A DNA stretch of 50,502 bases from Dehalococcoidia bacterium (GTDB taxonomy: Bacteria > Chloroflexota > Dehalococcoidia > SHYB01), in the NCBI GenBank assembly GCA_009693015.1, contig SHYB01000012.1, positions 1 to 50,502 of the forward strand, in the 5' to 3' direction. Made by a program: the position numbers and the translations under genes. Below the pieces are notes generated by a model, which saw only the letters and a program-made list of their open reading frames with translations, had not been told where the DNA came from and searched no databases. Of this stretch, positions 27,245 to 35,455 are shown piece by piece. Position 1 is the first letter of the stretch. The number at the start of each line of letters is the position of its first letter.

Positions 27245-28417
27245 CTACCGGGGCAGCCCCAGCCCGCGCGTGGCGATGATGTTGCGCTGCATCTCGGACG
27301 TGCCCGCAGAAATCGTGCGGCTGAGCGTGAACAGGTACAGCCACGCCAGGCCCCCCTGCATGGGCGCGCGCGGGTCGCCGTGGGCCAAGGCGCCGTGCTG
27401 CCCTAGCAGCCGCAGTAGCGTACGAGCGATGCGCTGGAACAGCTCGGTGCTGAACAGCTTGCTGGTGGAGGCGAACGTGCCCGCGGGCATGCGCCGGTGC
27501 TGCATCCAGCCGACGCGGTAGGAGAGCATGCGGCTGGCGTGCGCGGCGACGGCCAGGTCAGCCAGCGCGTGGCGGGTGAGCGGGTCGCGTCGACCGTGCG
27601 GCGCGGCGGCGAGATGGCGCTGGGCGTCCTCCAGCAGGCGTCGGAAATACGCCGAGAAGATCACGCCGCTGCGCTCCAGGTCCAGCGTTCCCGTGGCGAT
27701 GTACCACCCCTGGTTCTCCTGTCCCAGCAGCGCCTCGCGCGGCACGCGCACGTCGTGCAGCAGCACCTCGTTGAAGCTGTGCTCGCCGGTCATGTCCAAG
27801 AGCGGTCGCACCTCAATCCCTGGCGTGCGCATCTCCACGAGGAAGTAGGATATGCCCTTGTGCTTCGGCGCGCCGGGGTCGGTGCGGGCGAGCAGGTGCA
27901 TCCACGTGGCGTAATGCGCGCGGGTCGTCCACACTTTGCGACCGCTGATGACGTAGTGGTCGCCATCGCGTGCGGCGCGCGTTTCCAGCGCGGCGAGGTC
28001 GGAGCCGGCGTTGGGCTCGCTGAACCCTTGTGTCCACAACGATTGGCCCTGGACGATGCGCGGCAGATGCTCGCGCTTCTGCCGCTCCGAGCCGTGCGCG
28101 ATGATGGACGGCCCCACCATGTTGATCCCCTGCGGATCGCGGCCGGGGGCGCGCTGGTACTCCATCTCCTCGTTGAACACCATCTGCCGCAGCACGTCCG
28201 CGCCGCCCCCGCCGTACTCGCGGGGCCACGCCAGCGTCAGCCACCCTTGGCGCGCCAGTTTGCCCCGCATGGCGCGATCAACGGCGCGGTCCTCTTCCAG
28301 CATGTGGCCCAGCGGCCCGTGCCACGTCTCCTGCCAGCCCGCGGGAAGCTCGCGCTGCAGGAAGGCGCGCAGCTCCTGGCGGAAGGCTTCGTCTTCGGGG
28401 CGAAAGCGGAAGTCCAT
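27245..28417 (-). CDS. Acyl-CoA dehydrogenase family protein
   Basis: 390 residues with the full three-domain architecture: N-terminal helices (MDFRFRPEDEAFRQELRAFL), a middle beta-barrel with the FAD/substrate block GFSEPNAGSDLAALETRA and a C-terminal helical domain ending AGTSEMQRNIIATRGLGLPR. The sequence is closest in style to FadE-type dehydrogenases of actinobacterial sterol and branched-acid catabolism. It would oxidise an acyl-CoA to the 2,3-enoyl-CoA with electron transfer flavoprotein. It is the last gene of the minus-strand epimerase-amidohydrolase-cyclase-dehydrogenase unit (4-bp gap to the cyclase). Confidence 0.92.
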   Translation of the reverse strand: MDFRFRPEDEAFRQELRAFLQRELPAGWQETWHGPLGHMLEEDRAVDRAMRGKLARQGWLTLAWPREYGGGGADVLRQMVFNEEMEYQRAPGRDPQGINMVGPSIIAHGSERQKREHLPRIVQGQSLWTQGFSEPNAGSDLAALETRAARDGDHYVISGRKVWTTRAHYATWMHLLARTDPGAPKHKGISYFLVEMRTPGIEVRPLLDMTGEHSFNEVLLHDVRVPREALLGQENQGWYIATGTLDLERSGVIFSAYFRRLLEDAQRHLAAAPHGRRDPLTRHALADLAVAAHASRMLSYRVGWMQHRRMPAGTFASTSKLFSTELFQRIARTLLRLLGQHGALAHGDPRAPMQGGLAWLYLFTLSRTISAGTSEMQRNIIATRGLGLPR

Positions 28418-28421
28418 AGCG

Positions 28422-29363
28422 CTAAAACATGGCGATGGGGTTCACCGGGCTGCCCGTAAAGTTGTGCAGGCGCAGCGGGGCGATGGTGAGCAGGAACTCG
28501 TAACGGCGGCGCTGGGCGCACGCGGCGGCCACGCGCTCTAGGTTGGCATTGTCCATGAGCCACAAGCCCATCGCCACGATTCCTACCTGGTGCACCGGCA
28601 TCATGGGGTGTTTCATGCCGCTGGGCATGATGTCCGTCGCCGTGTCCGTGCCCAAAAGCGCGATGTCGCGCTGGCGCAGCCACGGCAGGCACGCGGCATG
28701 CAGGCCGGGGCGGCCGTCGGCCAGGTTGATGGGGCCGGCCTCTTCCCTGCGCCTATAGTGGCCTGAGCGCACCAGCATGATGTCCCCTGCCTGCACCTGC
28801 ACCCCGCCGAAGCGCTCCGCGGCCTCCAGGTCTTCGGGATAGATCGGCTCCTTGGGTTGCAGCCACTTCACGCCCTTGGCGCTGGCTATGTCCAGCAGCA
28901 CGCCGCGCCCCACGATGCCGTCGCGCGCCAGCTCCACGGAACCGACTGTGGCGCCGTGCTGCGTGCTGACGAGTCCGGCAGGCCGGCCGTTGTACATCTT
29001 GCCGTCCCAGAAGATGTGCGCCAGCGCGTCCACGTGCGATGACCCCGGCCCGTGAATGATCATGCCCAGGTAATCGGCGGCGGCCTGCATCACCCCCGGC
29101 TCGCTGGGCTGATCGCGCCAGGGGTCGCCAGAAAACTCCATGTAGTGCTGCATCGGCTCGCGCAGGTCGGGCGCCCAGCCCTTGCTCATGAGGCGTCCGC
29201 AGCTTACGGTGACGCCCTCCTGCACCAGCTTCGCCGCGGCAAGCCGATGCGCCGGCGTGATGAGGTTGAGCGTTCCCATCTGGTCGTCCGCGCCCCAGCG
29301 GCCCCAGTTGGACAGCGACTTGAAGAAGCCGCGAATCTCTTCTTCCGTGGGGATGTGGGGCAT
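28422..29363 (-). CDS. Cyclase family protein (kynurenine formamidase-like, PF04199)
   Basis: 313 residues; GAGGAGA precedes the ATG. The metal-site motif HGPGSSHVDALAHIFWDG corresponds to the HxGTHxDxxxH signature of the family. Other blocks are RWGADDQMGTLNLITPAHRL at the N-terminus and GDIMLVRSGHYRRREEAG. Family members are metal-dependent amide/ester hydrolases or cyclases (for example arylformamidase). The substrate here is unknown. Its position before an acyl-CoA dehydrogenase and after an amidohydrolase points to a catabolic pathway in which a ring or amide is opened. Confidence 0.88.
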   Translation of the reverse strand: MPHIPTEEEIRGFFKSLSNWGRWGADDQMGTLNLITPAHRLAAAKLVQEGVTVSCGRLMSKGWAPDLREPMQHYMEFSGDPWRDQPSEPGVMQAAADYLGMIIHGPGSSHVDALAHIFWDGKMYNGRPAGLVSTQHGATVGSVELARDGIVGRGVLLDIASAKGVKWLQPKEPIYPEDLEAAERFGGVQVQAGDIMLVRSGHYRRREEAGPINLADGRPGLHAACLPWLRQRDIALLGTDTATDIMPSGMKHPMMPVHQVGIVAMGLWLMDNANLERVAAACAQRRRYEFLLTIAPLRLHNFTGSPVNPIAMF

Positions 29364-29438
29364 CGGCTCTCCTCGCAGCGATAATGTTGGGCGGCGTGCG
29401 CTTTTTGCTGGGCCGCGTATGATGTCTGCCGGGCTGCG

Positions 29439-30497
29439 TCAGACGATTGTGGGGAACAGCGCCTTGGGGTTTTCCGACAGGATGCGCGTTTTCTGGCGTT
29501 TGCTCAGGTCGGTGCGTTCCTGGAACGATCGCAGCGCGCCGGGGAACGTGGCGTCCATGTGCGGGTAGTCCGACGACCACACGATGCGCCCTTCGCCCAC
29601 GGCCTTCACGGCGTAGGGCAGGTGTCGCTCGTCCGATTCGCAGGAGTAGAAGACGCGGTCGCTGGTGAGGTATTCGCTGGGGAGTTTCTTCATGGCGGAG
29701 GCGTAGCTGGACTTAGCGTAGAAATCGTCGTCCATGCGGTCGAGCCATGCGGGAATCCAAGAAGCGGTGCCTTCCATGAACGCGACACGGAGGCGGGGAA
29801 ACTTCTCCAGCACGCCGCCGAACGCCACGTCTATCATTGCCAGCATGCTGGAGGCGGGGCCGCAGAAGGCGTGGGCGCGGACGTAGTCGTACTTGTATTT
29901 CGAAATCAGGTCGAAGCGGATGCTGTGCGTGATATGAAAGCACATCGGCACGCCGAGGCGCTCCGCTGCGGCATACATCGGTAGGAACTGCGGTTCGTCC
30001 GGCTTGCGGCTGTCCACGCTGGGCTTCATGATGCCGCCGACAAACCCCAGCTCCTTGACGCACCGCTCCAGCTCGCGGGCGGCGGCATCCGCGTCGCCCA
30101 GGGGGAGCAGCGCCATGCCGCGCAGCCGCGCAGGGTCGGCGGCGCAGTAGCCGGCGAGCCAGTTGTTGTAGCCGCGGCAGATCGAAGGCTTGTAGTGCTC
30201 CTGGTTGAAGCACACCTCCGTGCCGAACAGCACGGCGATATCTATGCCCTCCTCGTCCATGTGCCGCAGGCGCGTCTTCGGCTCCCAGCCCCCGGCGCCC
30301 TTGAGCCGCGACTTCAGGCCGTCGTAGATTTGCTGCGGCGTCATGTCCGCTGACGACCACACGCGCAGCGAACGCGGGCGCAAGATGAGGCCCTCGATGA
30401 ACGCCGCGTCCTCCGCCGATTCGAAGTGCTTGAGCCAGCCGTCCGCCAGCTCCATGTGCACGTGTCCGTCCACGTCAATCACCGCGTTGCGCTTCAC
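29439..30497 (-). CDS. PF04909 amidohydrolase family protein
   Basis: 352 residues from a GTG at 30497, chosen because AGGAGG lies six bases upstream and the family N-terminus begins at once (VIDVDGHVHMELADGW). The barrel shows PFAM04909 features: DEEGIDIAVLFGTEV, MALLPLGDADAAARELERCV, and the late active-site Asp in WSSDYPHMDATFPGAL. The canonical HxH metal motif is replaced by DxDGHxxE, as in a large clade related to ACMSD-like decarboxylases/hydratases. Probable metal-dependent (de)carboxylase or hydrolase of an aromatic or dicarboxylic acid. It lies 10 bp after the epimerase gene. Confidence 0.88.
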   Translation of the reverse strand: MKRNAVIDVDGHVHMELADGWLKHFESAEDAAFIEGLILRPRSLRVWSSADMTPQQIYDGLKSRLKGAGGWEPKTRLRHMDEEGIDIAVLFGTEVCFNQEHYKPSICRGYNNWLAGYCAADPARLRGMALLPLGDADAAARELERCVKELGFVGGIMKPSVDSRKPDEPQFLPMYAAAERLGVPMCFHITHSIRFDLISKYKYDYVRAHAFCGPASSMLAMIDVAFGGVLEKFPRLRVAFMEGTASWIPAWLDRMDDDFYAKSSYASAMKKLPSEYLTSDRVFYSCESDERHLPYAVKAVGEGRIVWSSDYPHMDATFPGALRSFQERTDLSKRQKTRILSENPKALFPTIV

Positions 30498-30507
30498 TGC
30501 CAGCCTC

Positions 30508-31335
30508 CTACGCGCCGCCGCCTGAGGCACCCCAGGCCGCGTTGAAACCCGCCACGCATTGCGGCAGCAGCCGCTCGCGGTCCTGCGGCGTGAAGCGGGT
30601 GGACAAAACCTCGATGTCATACCAACCCGTGTAGCCCGACTCACGCACCTCCCGCAGCAGGCGCGGCAGCGGCATGATGCCCTCGCCCAGCATGGCGCGG
30701 TCGTACATCGATGGGCTGTCCGGGTTGTGGTCCCCCACTTGCACGATGAACACCTTCTTCCCCGCCTCCCGCAGTCGCTCCGTGAGATGGCGTTCCCACC
30801 AGCAGTACCACAGGTCCACCGCCAGCCCAAACCAGGGTGAGTTGACCTGCCGCACCACGTCCAGCGCATCGCCCAGCAGGTGCACGTAGCTATGATCGGG
30901 CACCGCCGCCGTCACCGGCTCCAGCGCGATCTTCAGGCGGTGTTCCGCCGCCAAGGGCAGGATCACGTCTACTGCGCGCAAAAACTCGGCGTTAGCCTCG
31001 TCCCACGTCATCTGGCCTTGTGGCCCCGTCAGCATCACCAGGCATCCCGCCTCCAACTGCGCCGCGGCCTCGATATGCTGCTTGCACTCCTCGATGCGCC
31101 GCTCCCGCTCGCCGGGGAAGAGGAAGCGTCCCGTCGCCAGGTAGGAAGGCACCGCGAGTCCCGCATCGCGCAGCAGGCGGCGCACCGGCGCCGCGCCCAC
31201 CGGCTCCAGCTTGCGGCGGTGCACGGAGATCCCCGGCACGCCGCAGCGCACGGCGGCCTCCACGTCTTGCTCCACGCTCCACGCGGGCGTGCAGTTCTGA
31301 TTGAGGGAGAGCCTGGGCGGGGAGAGATTGACCAT
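30508..31335 (-). CDS. Sugar phosphate isomerase/epimerase-like TIM-barrel protein
   Basis: 275 residues from the ATG at 31335. AP-endonuclease-2-type TIM barrel: RLSLNQNCTPAWSVEQDVEA at the start, LKIALEPVTAAVPDHSYVHL with a metal-ligand Glu, FGLAVDLWYCWWERHLTERL with Asp, VFIVQVGDHNPDSPS and YTGWYDIEVLSTRF with the last Glu. The family includes xylose isomerase-like and hydroxypyruvate isomerase-like enzymes, 2-keto-myo-inositol dehydratases and 3-dehydroshikimate dehydratases; which applies here is open. It is the first gene of the minus-strand unit. Confidence 0.85.
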   Translation of the reverse strand: MVNLSPPRLSLNQNCTPAWSVEQDVEAAVRCGVPGISVHRRKLEPVGAAPVRRLLRDAGLAVPSYLATGRFLFPGERERRIEECKQHIEAAAQLEAGCLVMLTGPQGQMTWDEANAEFLRAVDVILPLAAEHRLKIALEPVTAAVPDHSYVHLLGDALDVVRQVNSPWFGLAVDLWYCWWERHLTERLREAGKKVFIVQVGDHNPDSPSMYDRAMLGEGIMPLPRLLREVRESGYTGWYDIEVLSTRFTPQDRERLLPQCVAGFNAAWGASGGGA

Positions 31336-31344
31336 GGCGCGGTG

Positions 31345-31374
31345 ACTATACGGGCCGCGCCCGCGCGCCGTCAA
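31345..31374 (-). promoter_or_regulatory. Promoter of the epimerase-amidohydrolase-cyclase-dehydrogenase unit
   Basis: Minus strand TTGACG (31374-31369), an 18-bp spacer and TATAGT (31350-31345). The -10 lies nine bases before the ATG, so the mRNA should have almost no leader. Confidence 0.6.
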
Positions 31375-31403
31375 TCCGGGCAACGTGGGCGAGCAACATC
31401 GCG

Positions 31404-31412
31404 TGATACAAT
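31404..31412 (+). promoter_or_regulatory. Extended -10 promoter of the BKACE-CoA-transferase unit
   Basis: TGATACAAT (TGn plus TACAAT) with no clear -35; about 65 bp before the BKACE ATG. It diverges from the promoter at 31345-31374. Confidence 0.45.
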
Positions 31413-31476
31413 CCCATCCCGTTCCCGGGCTCCGGCGATTCGGGCGGCGGCACTAGCACAAGCGGCGAGGCGCAAG

Positions 31477-32361
31477 ATGCAGAAGCTCATCATCGAAGTG
31501 GCGCTGAATGAGGCGATGTCCAAGTCGCTGAACCCCAACATCCCCTACGGGTTGGACGAGGTGGTGCGCGACACCGTCGCTTGCGCCAAGGCGGGAGCCA
31601 CGATCATCCACTTCCATTCGCGCGACCCCAGGACGGGCGAGGATACCGAGGGCGACCTGGAAACGTACGCCGAGACGATGAAGGCGGTGCAGCGGGAATG
31701 CGACGTGATCATCAGCCCGTCGTACCCCGTGAAGACGATGGAGGAGCGCATCGGCTTTCTGGAGCGGCTGGGCGATTACCCCGGCGTGCGCCTGGAGTTC
31801 GCCGGGCACGGCGTAGGGTCCACCTCCGCCGTCACCGTGGACGCGCGCACCAAGGAGCTCAAGGGCCCGAGCATCCTCGCGCCGGCGCAGGAGGTGCTGA
31901 AGTTCGCCCAGGCGATGTACAAGCGCCGCGTGCGCATCCTCCTCGGCTGCCGCGACGTGGGCCATCTGCGCCACGTGCGCGCCCTGCTGGACGCCGGCGC
32001 CATCGAGCCGCCGCTGTTCTTCAACCTTTTCCTCTCGGAGGAGGGTTACTTCGGCCCATCGCCGGATGCGCGGGGACTGATGATGTACCTCGATATGATC
32101 CCTCCGGCCACGCCGCACCAGTGGATGGTCAGCGCATACAAATCGCCCACACTGGAGGGCCGCATCAACATGCTGGCGATCGCCATGGGCGGCCACGTGC
32201 GCACCGGCCTGGGCGAAGCGCCGTTGCACGATGGCAAGCGCATCACCAACGCTGATCATGTGCAGCGTCTCGCTGACCTGGCGCACCGAGCCGATCGAGG
32301 GATCGCCACGGCGGCGGACGCCCGCCACATGCTGGGCATCGCTCCGCTGGGCAAGCGGTAG
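31477..32361 (+). CDS. BKACE family beta-keto acid cleavage enzyme (DUF849)
   Basis: 294 residues. The zinc ligands are His45 and His47 in ATIIHFHSRDPRTGED, as in the Kce enzyme. MYKRRVRILLGCRDVGHLRH and MGGHVRTGLGEAPLHDGKRI are typical later blocks. BKACE enzymes cleave a beta-keto acid with acetyl-CoA, giving acetoacetate and a CoA thioester; the substrate class depends on pocket residues and cannot be read here. The third metal ligand region, commonly GLEDN, reads GLGEAP. Nine bases separate it from the first of two CoA-transferase genes. Confidence 0.9.
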   Translation: MQKLIIEVALNEAMSKSLNPNIPYGLDEVVRDTVACAKAGATIIHFHSRDPRTGEDTEGDLETYAETMKAVQRECDVIISPSYPVKTMEERIGFLERLGDYPGVRLEFAGHGVGSTSAVTVDARTKELKGPSILAPAQEVLKFAQAMYKRRVRILLGCRDVGHLRHVRALLDAGAIEPPLFFNLFLSEEGYFGPSPDARGLMMYLDMIPPATPHQWMVSAYKSPTLEGRINMLAIAMGGHVRTGLGEAPLHDGKRITNADHVQRLADLAHRADRGIATAADARHMLGIAPLGKR

Positions 32362-32370
32362 GCAACCATC

Positions 32371-33624
32371 ATGGCCCGTAGCGTGGCCCCGCGCGCTCCT
32401 GCCGCCTCCTCTGCCCCTGCCGCGCTAGATGGCATCGCTGTCTTGGAGTGCGCCAGCCTCGTCGCCGCGCCGTACTGCAGCAAGCTTCTCGCCGAGTTAG
32501 GCGCGGACGTGGTCAAGATCGAGCCGCCGCAGGGCGACCCTTCGCGACGGCTTGGCCCCTTCCCTCACGGCGGGCCTGACGCCGAGGCCAGCGCCCTCTT
32601 CCTCTACTGCAACATAGGCAAGCGCTCCGTGACGCTCGACGTCCGTCACCCCGTCGGCGCGGCGCTCTTGCGACGGCTCGCGGCACAGGCGGACGTTATG
32701 ATTGAAGACGCCGGCGCGGGGGTCATGGATGCGCTGGGACTGGGCTACGCCGCGCTGGCGGCGGAGAACCCTCGTCTCGTCTATCTCTCCATCACGCCGT
32801 TCGGCCTCACCGGCCCCTACGCCGCCTACCGCGCCACCGACCTTGGCATCTGCGCCGCGGGCGGCGAGGCTTTCACCATGCCCGGCACGCTCTCCACGGC
32901 GCTGTTCCCCGACCGCGAGCCGGTGCGCGCCGGCGGCTACATCACCGCCTACGATTGCGGCGTGACGGCATCGGTCGCCGTGCTGTCGGCGCTCATGCAG
33001 CGTGAAGTCACCGGCGTGGGACAGCGCATTGACCTCTCGCAGCAGGAAGCGGCGATGGCCATCGCCCGCGAAAGCCCGCTGCAACGCTACCCCGGCTACG
33101 GCAAGGTGGTGGACCGGCAGGCGCAGAACTTCTTCGGCGGCATGTTTCCCTGCAAGGACGGCTACGTCACGCTGTCGCCACGGGAGAACGCCCACTGGCG
33201 CGCCCTGTGCGACGCGATGCAGCGCCCCGGCCTGGCGGACGACCCGCGTTTTAGCAGCTTTGATGCGCGGCACCACAATAGCGATGCGCTGAACGCCGAG
33301 TTGCGCGCCTGGGCCGCCGATCGCCCCAAGCAATGGATCTATCGCGAGGTCGCGTCGCGCGGCTGCCCGGCGTCGGCGTTCTCCAGCGTGGAGGAGCTGC
33401 TGGCCTCGGAGCAATTGGCGTCGCGCGGCTTCTTCCACGCGTTGCCGCACCCCCGCGCGGGACGCCTGCGCTACCCCGGTGCGTCCTACGCCATGTCGCG
33501 CACGCCGGCACGGCACGAGCGCGCCGCGCCGCTCCTCGGCGAACACAACGCCGCCGTACTCTGCGGGCGTGTGGGCCTGGCCCCGCAGGAGATGACGATC
33601 CTGCGCGCCCAAGGAGCCATCTAG
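32371..33624 (+). CDS. CaiB/BaiF family III CoA-transferase (first copy)
   Basis: 417 residues. GIAVLECASLVAAPYCSKLL AELGADVVKIEPPQGDPSRR is the standard N-terminus, with YCNIGKRSVTLDVRHPVG and the nucleophile region GGYITAYDCGVTASVAVLSA, which has the conserved Asp. It would transfer CoA between carboxylic acids through an aspartyl-CoA intermediate. It overlaps neither neighbour but is separated from the second copy by only two bases; such pairs can form heteromers. Confidence 0.92.
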   Translation: MARSVAPRAPAASSAPAALDGIAVLECASLVAAPYCSKLLAELGADVVKIEPPQGDPSRRLGPFPHGGPDAEASALFLYCNIGKRSVTLDVRHPVGAALLRRLAAQADVMIEDAGAGVMDALGLGYAALAAENPRLVYLSITPFGLTGPYAAYRATDLGICAAGGEAFTMPGTLSTALFPDREPVRAGGYITAYDCGVTASVAVLSALMQREVTGVGQRIDLSQQEAAMAIARESPLQRYPGYGKVVDRQAQNFFGGMFPCKDGYVTLSPRENAHWRALCDAMQRPGLADDPRFSSFDARHHNSDALNAELRAWAADRPKQWIYREVASRGCPASAFSSVEELLASEQLASRGFFHALPHPRAGRLRYPGASYAMSRTPARHERAAPLLGEHNAAVLCGRVGLAPQEMTILRAQGAI

Positions 33625-33626
33625 CC

Positions 33627-34829
33627 GTGCCCACGCCGCTTGCGGGCATCCGCGTGCTTGACCTCACCTGGGCGCTCGCGGGCCCGTACGCCACGCTCCA
33701 GCTTGCGCTGCTGGGGGCGGACGTGATCAAGGTGGAGAGCGCCAGCGCCCCGGAGACCACGCGGCGCGGGGCGTACGCCAAGTCGCCCGATCCGGAAAGC
33801 TCGCCCACGTTCAACAGCCTGAACCTGAACAAGCGCGGCCTGCGGCTCAACCTCAAGCACCCCGATGGCTTGGCCGCGGCACTGGCCCTCGTCCGCATCA
33901 GCGATATCATCGTGGAAAACTTTCGCGCGGGCGTGCTGGAGCGCATGGGGCTGGGCTACGCGCGCCTGCGGCAGGAGAACCCCACCATCATCGTCATGTC
34001 GGCGTCGTCGTTCGGGGCGCGCGGGCCGCAGAGCGCCTACCCCGGCTACGCCAGCGTGTTCAATGCCCTCAGCGGCCTGGGCAATCTCTCCGGCTACACC
34101 GATGGCCCGCCGGTGGAGTTGCGCGATTCTATCGACCTGCGGGTGGGCACAGCGATGGTCTCCGCCTGCCTCGCCGCGCTGTTCCACCGCCGCCGCACCG
34201 GCGAAGGGCAGGCGATTGACCTTGCCGCGGTCGAAGCCATTGCCGTGCTGGCGGGGCATCGCGTGCCGGCGTTCCAGCTCAGCGGCGAAGAGCCGCATCG
34301 CCAGGGCAACCGCGATCAGGCCATGGCCCCGCACGGCATCTATCGTTGCATCGGCAAGGATGCGTGGGTGAGCATCGCCGTCGCCGGCGACGGCGAGTTC
34401 GCCGCGCTGTGCCGCGCCATCGGCCAGCCATCCCTGGCGCACGATCCGCGATTTGCCGGCGTCGCCGGGCGTTTGCAGCACGCCGCCGCGCTGGATGGCA
34501 TCGCCGGCGCCTGGACCCGTGAACGCACCCCCGCCGAAGCGATGCACACGCTGCAAGCGGCGGGCGTGGCGGCGGTGCAGGTGTTCAGCAACAAGGAACT
34601 GTTCGAAGACCCTCACCTGCGGGAGCGCGGCGTGTGGCATGCCGTGGAGCATCCGCACCTGGGACAGCAGTGGGTGCAGGGGCTGGCGTGGCGCGCCACG
34701 GGCGTGCCGGACGCGCCGGTGCGGCCTAGCCCGCTGCTGGGCCAGCACACCGGCGAGGTGCTCCAGGGCCTGCTGGGCTTTTCCCAGGAGCAGGCGGTGC
34801 AGATGCAGCAAGCAGGGGCGCTGCACTAG
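33627..34829 (+). CDS. CaiB/BaiF family III CoA-transferase (second copy)
   Basis: 400 residues from a GTG at 33627 with AAGGAG ten bases upstream. Family blocks: GIRVLDLTWALAGPYATLQL ALLGADVIKVES, FNSLNLNKRGLRLNLKHPDG, and DSIDLRVGTAMVSACLAALF containing the catalytic-type Asp. The RRTGEGQAIDLAAVEAIAVL segment is also typical. It is a different sequence from the first copy, not a recent duplicate. Adjacent BKACE and dehydrogenase genes imply activation or transfer of the same pathway acids. Confidence 0.92.
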   Translation: MPTPLAGIRVLDLTWALAGPYATLQLALLGADVIKVESASAPETTRRGAYAKSPDPESSPTFNSLNLNKRGLRLNLKHPDGLAAALALVRISDIIVENFRAGVLERMGLGYARLRQENPTIIVMSASSFGARGPQSAYPGYASVFNALSGLGNLSGYTDGPPVELRDSIDLRVGTAMVSACLAALFHRRRTGEGQAIDLAAVEAIAVLAGHRVPAFQLSGEEPHRQGNRDQAMAPHGIYRCIGKDAWVSIAVAGDGEFAALCRAIGQPSLAHDPRFAGVAGRLQHAAALDGIAGAWTRERTPAEAMHTLQAAGVAAVQVFSNKELFEDPHLRERGVWHAVEHPHLGQQWVQGLAWRATGVPDAPVRPSPLLGQHTGEVLQGLLGFSQEQAVQMQQAGALH

Positions 34830-34835
34830 GGAAAA

Positions 34836-34865
34836 TTGACAGGCGCGACGCAGTCAACCTATCCT
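34836..34865 (+). promoter_or_regulatory. Promoter of the cupin gene
   Basis: TTGACA (34836-34841), an 18-bp spacer and TATCCT (34860-34865). Confidence 0.6.
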
Positions 34866-34895
34866 AGCCGCTAACCGCTGCCTGGAGGTGTGCCG

Positions 34896-35309
34896 ATGGG
34901 TAAGGTCACGATCACCAACGTCAATGAGGCGCCGTGGATTGTGGAAAAGCCGGACGGCAAGGGGCCGCGCAAGATCGGCACGCAGATGATAGGCGAAGAG
35001 GACACCCCGGGCATGCGGGCGATGATTCTCAACAAGGAGCCCAACTGGAAAACCAGCGTCCATAGCCATTCCACGGACGAGTTGATTCACGTCCTGGAAG
35101 GCGAGCTTGTCATCGGCCAAAAGCGCTTGGGCCCCGGATCACTGCTCCTGATCGAGAAGGATACGCAATACCAGTTCAGCGCTGGGCCGCAAGGCCTGCG
35201 CTTCATGAACATTCGCCCCGGCCCTGCATCCATCCACCGCGTGGGCGAAGACCCGATCCCCGAGCGCTGGGTGCGCCAGCAGATGCAGGGGCAGGCCGGC
35301 CAGCGCTAG
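34896..35309 (+). CDS. Cupin domain protein
   Basis: 137 residues; GGAGG (34884-34888) seven bases before the ATG fixes the start. Cupin motif 1 is VHSHSTDELIHVLEGELVIG (the HxH and Glu metal ligands) and motif 2 is LGPGSLLLIEKDTQYQFSAG, which lacks the usual terminal His. A single-domain cupin; function is not predictable and could be catalytic (dioxygenase, isomerase) or ligand binding. It has its own promoter, just after the CoA-transferase pair. Confidence 0.85.
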   Translation: MGKVTITNVNEAPWIVEKPDGKGPRKIGTQMIGEEDTPGMRAMILNKEPNWKTSVHSHSTDELIHVLEGELVIGQKRLGPGSLLLIEKDTQYQFSAGPQGLRFMNIRPGPASIHRVGEDPIPERWVRQQMQGQAGQR

Positions 35310-35338
35310 CACGGGCAGGCTAGGCCGCCCCTATCGCC

Positions 35339-35455
35339 ATGGAGACGCACGGGGAGACTGGCTTGGCGCGCGCAGTTCTGGGCGGCGTCGTCGGCGCCAT
35401 CGTGAAGGAAGGCATCGCCCCGGTGCTCCTGGTGCGCCCCACGCAGTTGCGCTAG
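35339..35455 (+). pseudogene. Universal stress protein, C-terminal remnant
   Basis: The frame encodes METHGETGLARAVLGGVVGA followed by IVKEGIAPVLLVRPTQLR and stops at TAG (35453-35455). This is the C-terminal ATP-binding G-x2-G-x9-G-like segment and last strand of a UspA domain. The preceding bases in frame encode only a few family-like residues (API A before METHG) and then a stop at 35320, so the first ~100 residues are lost. Its end overlaps the dinB stop by 4 bp. Confidence 0.7.

Noticed and set aside
30880-31476. Upstream extension of the BKACE frame by 199 codons
   Set aside because: It is antisense to the epimerase gene and low complexity; the family N-terminus begins at 31477.
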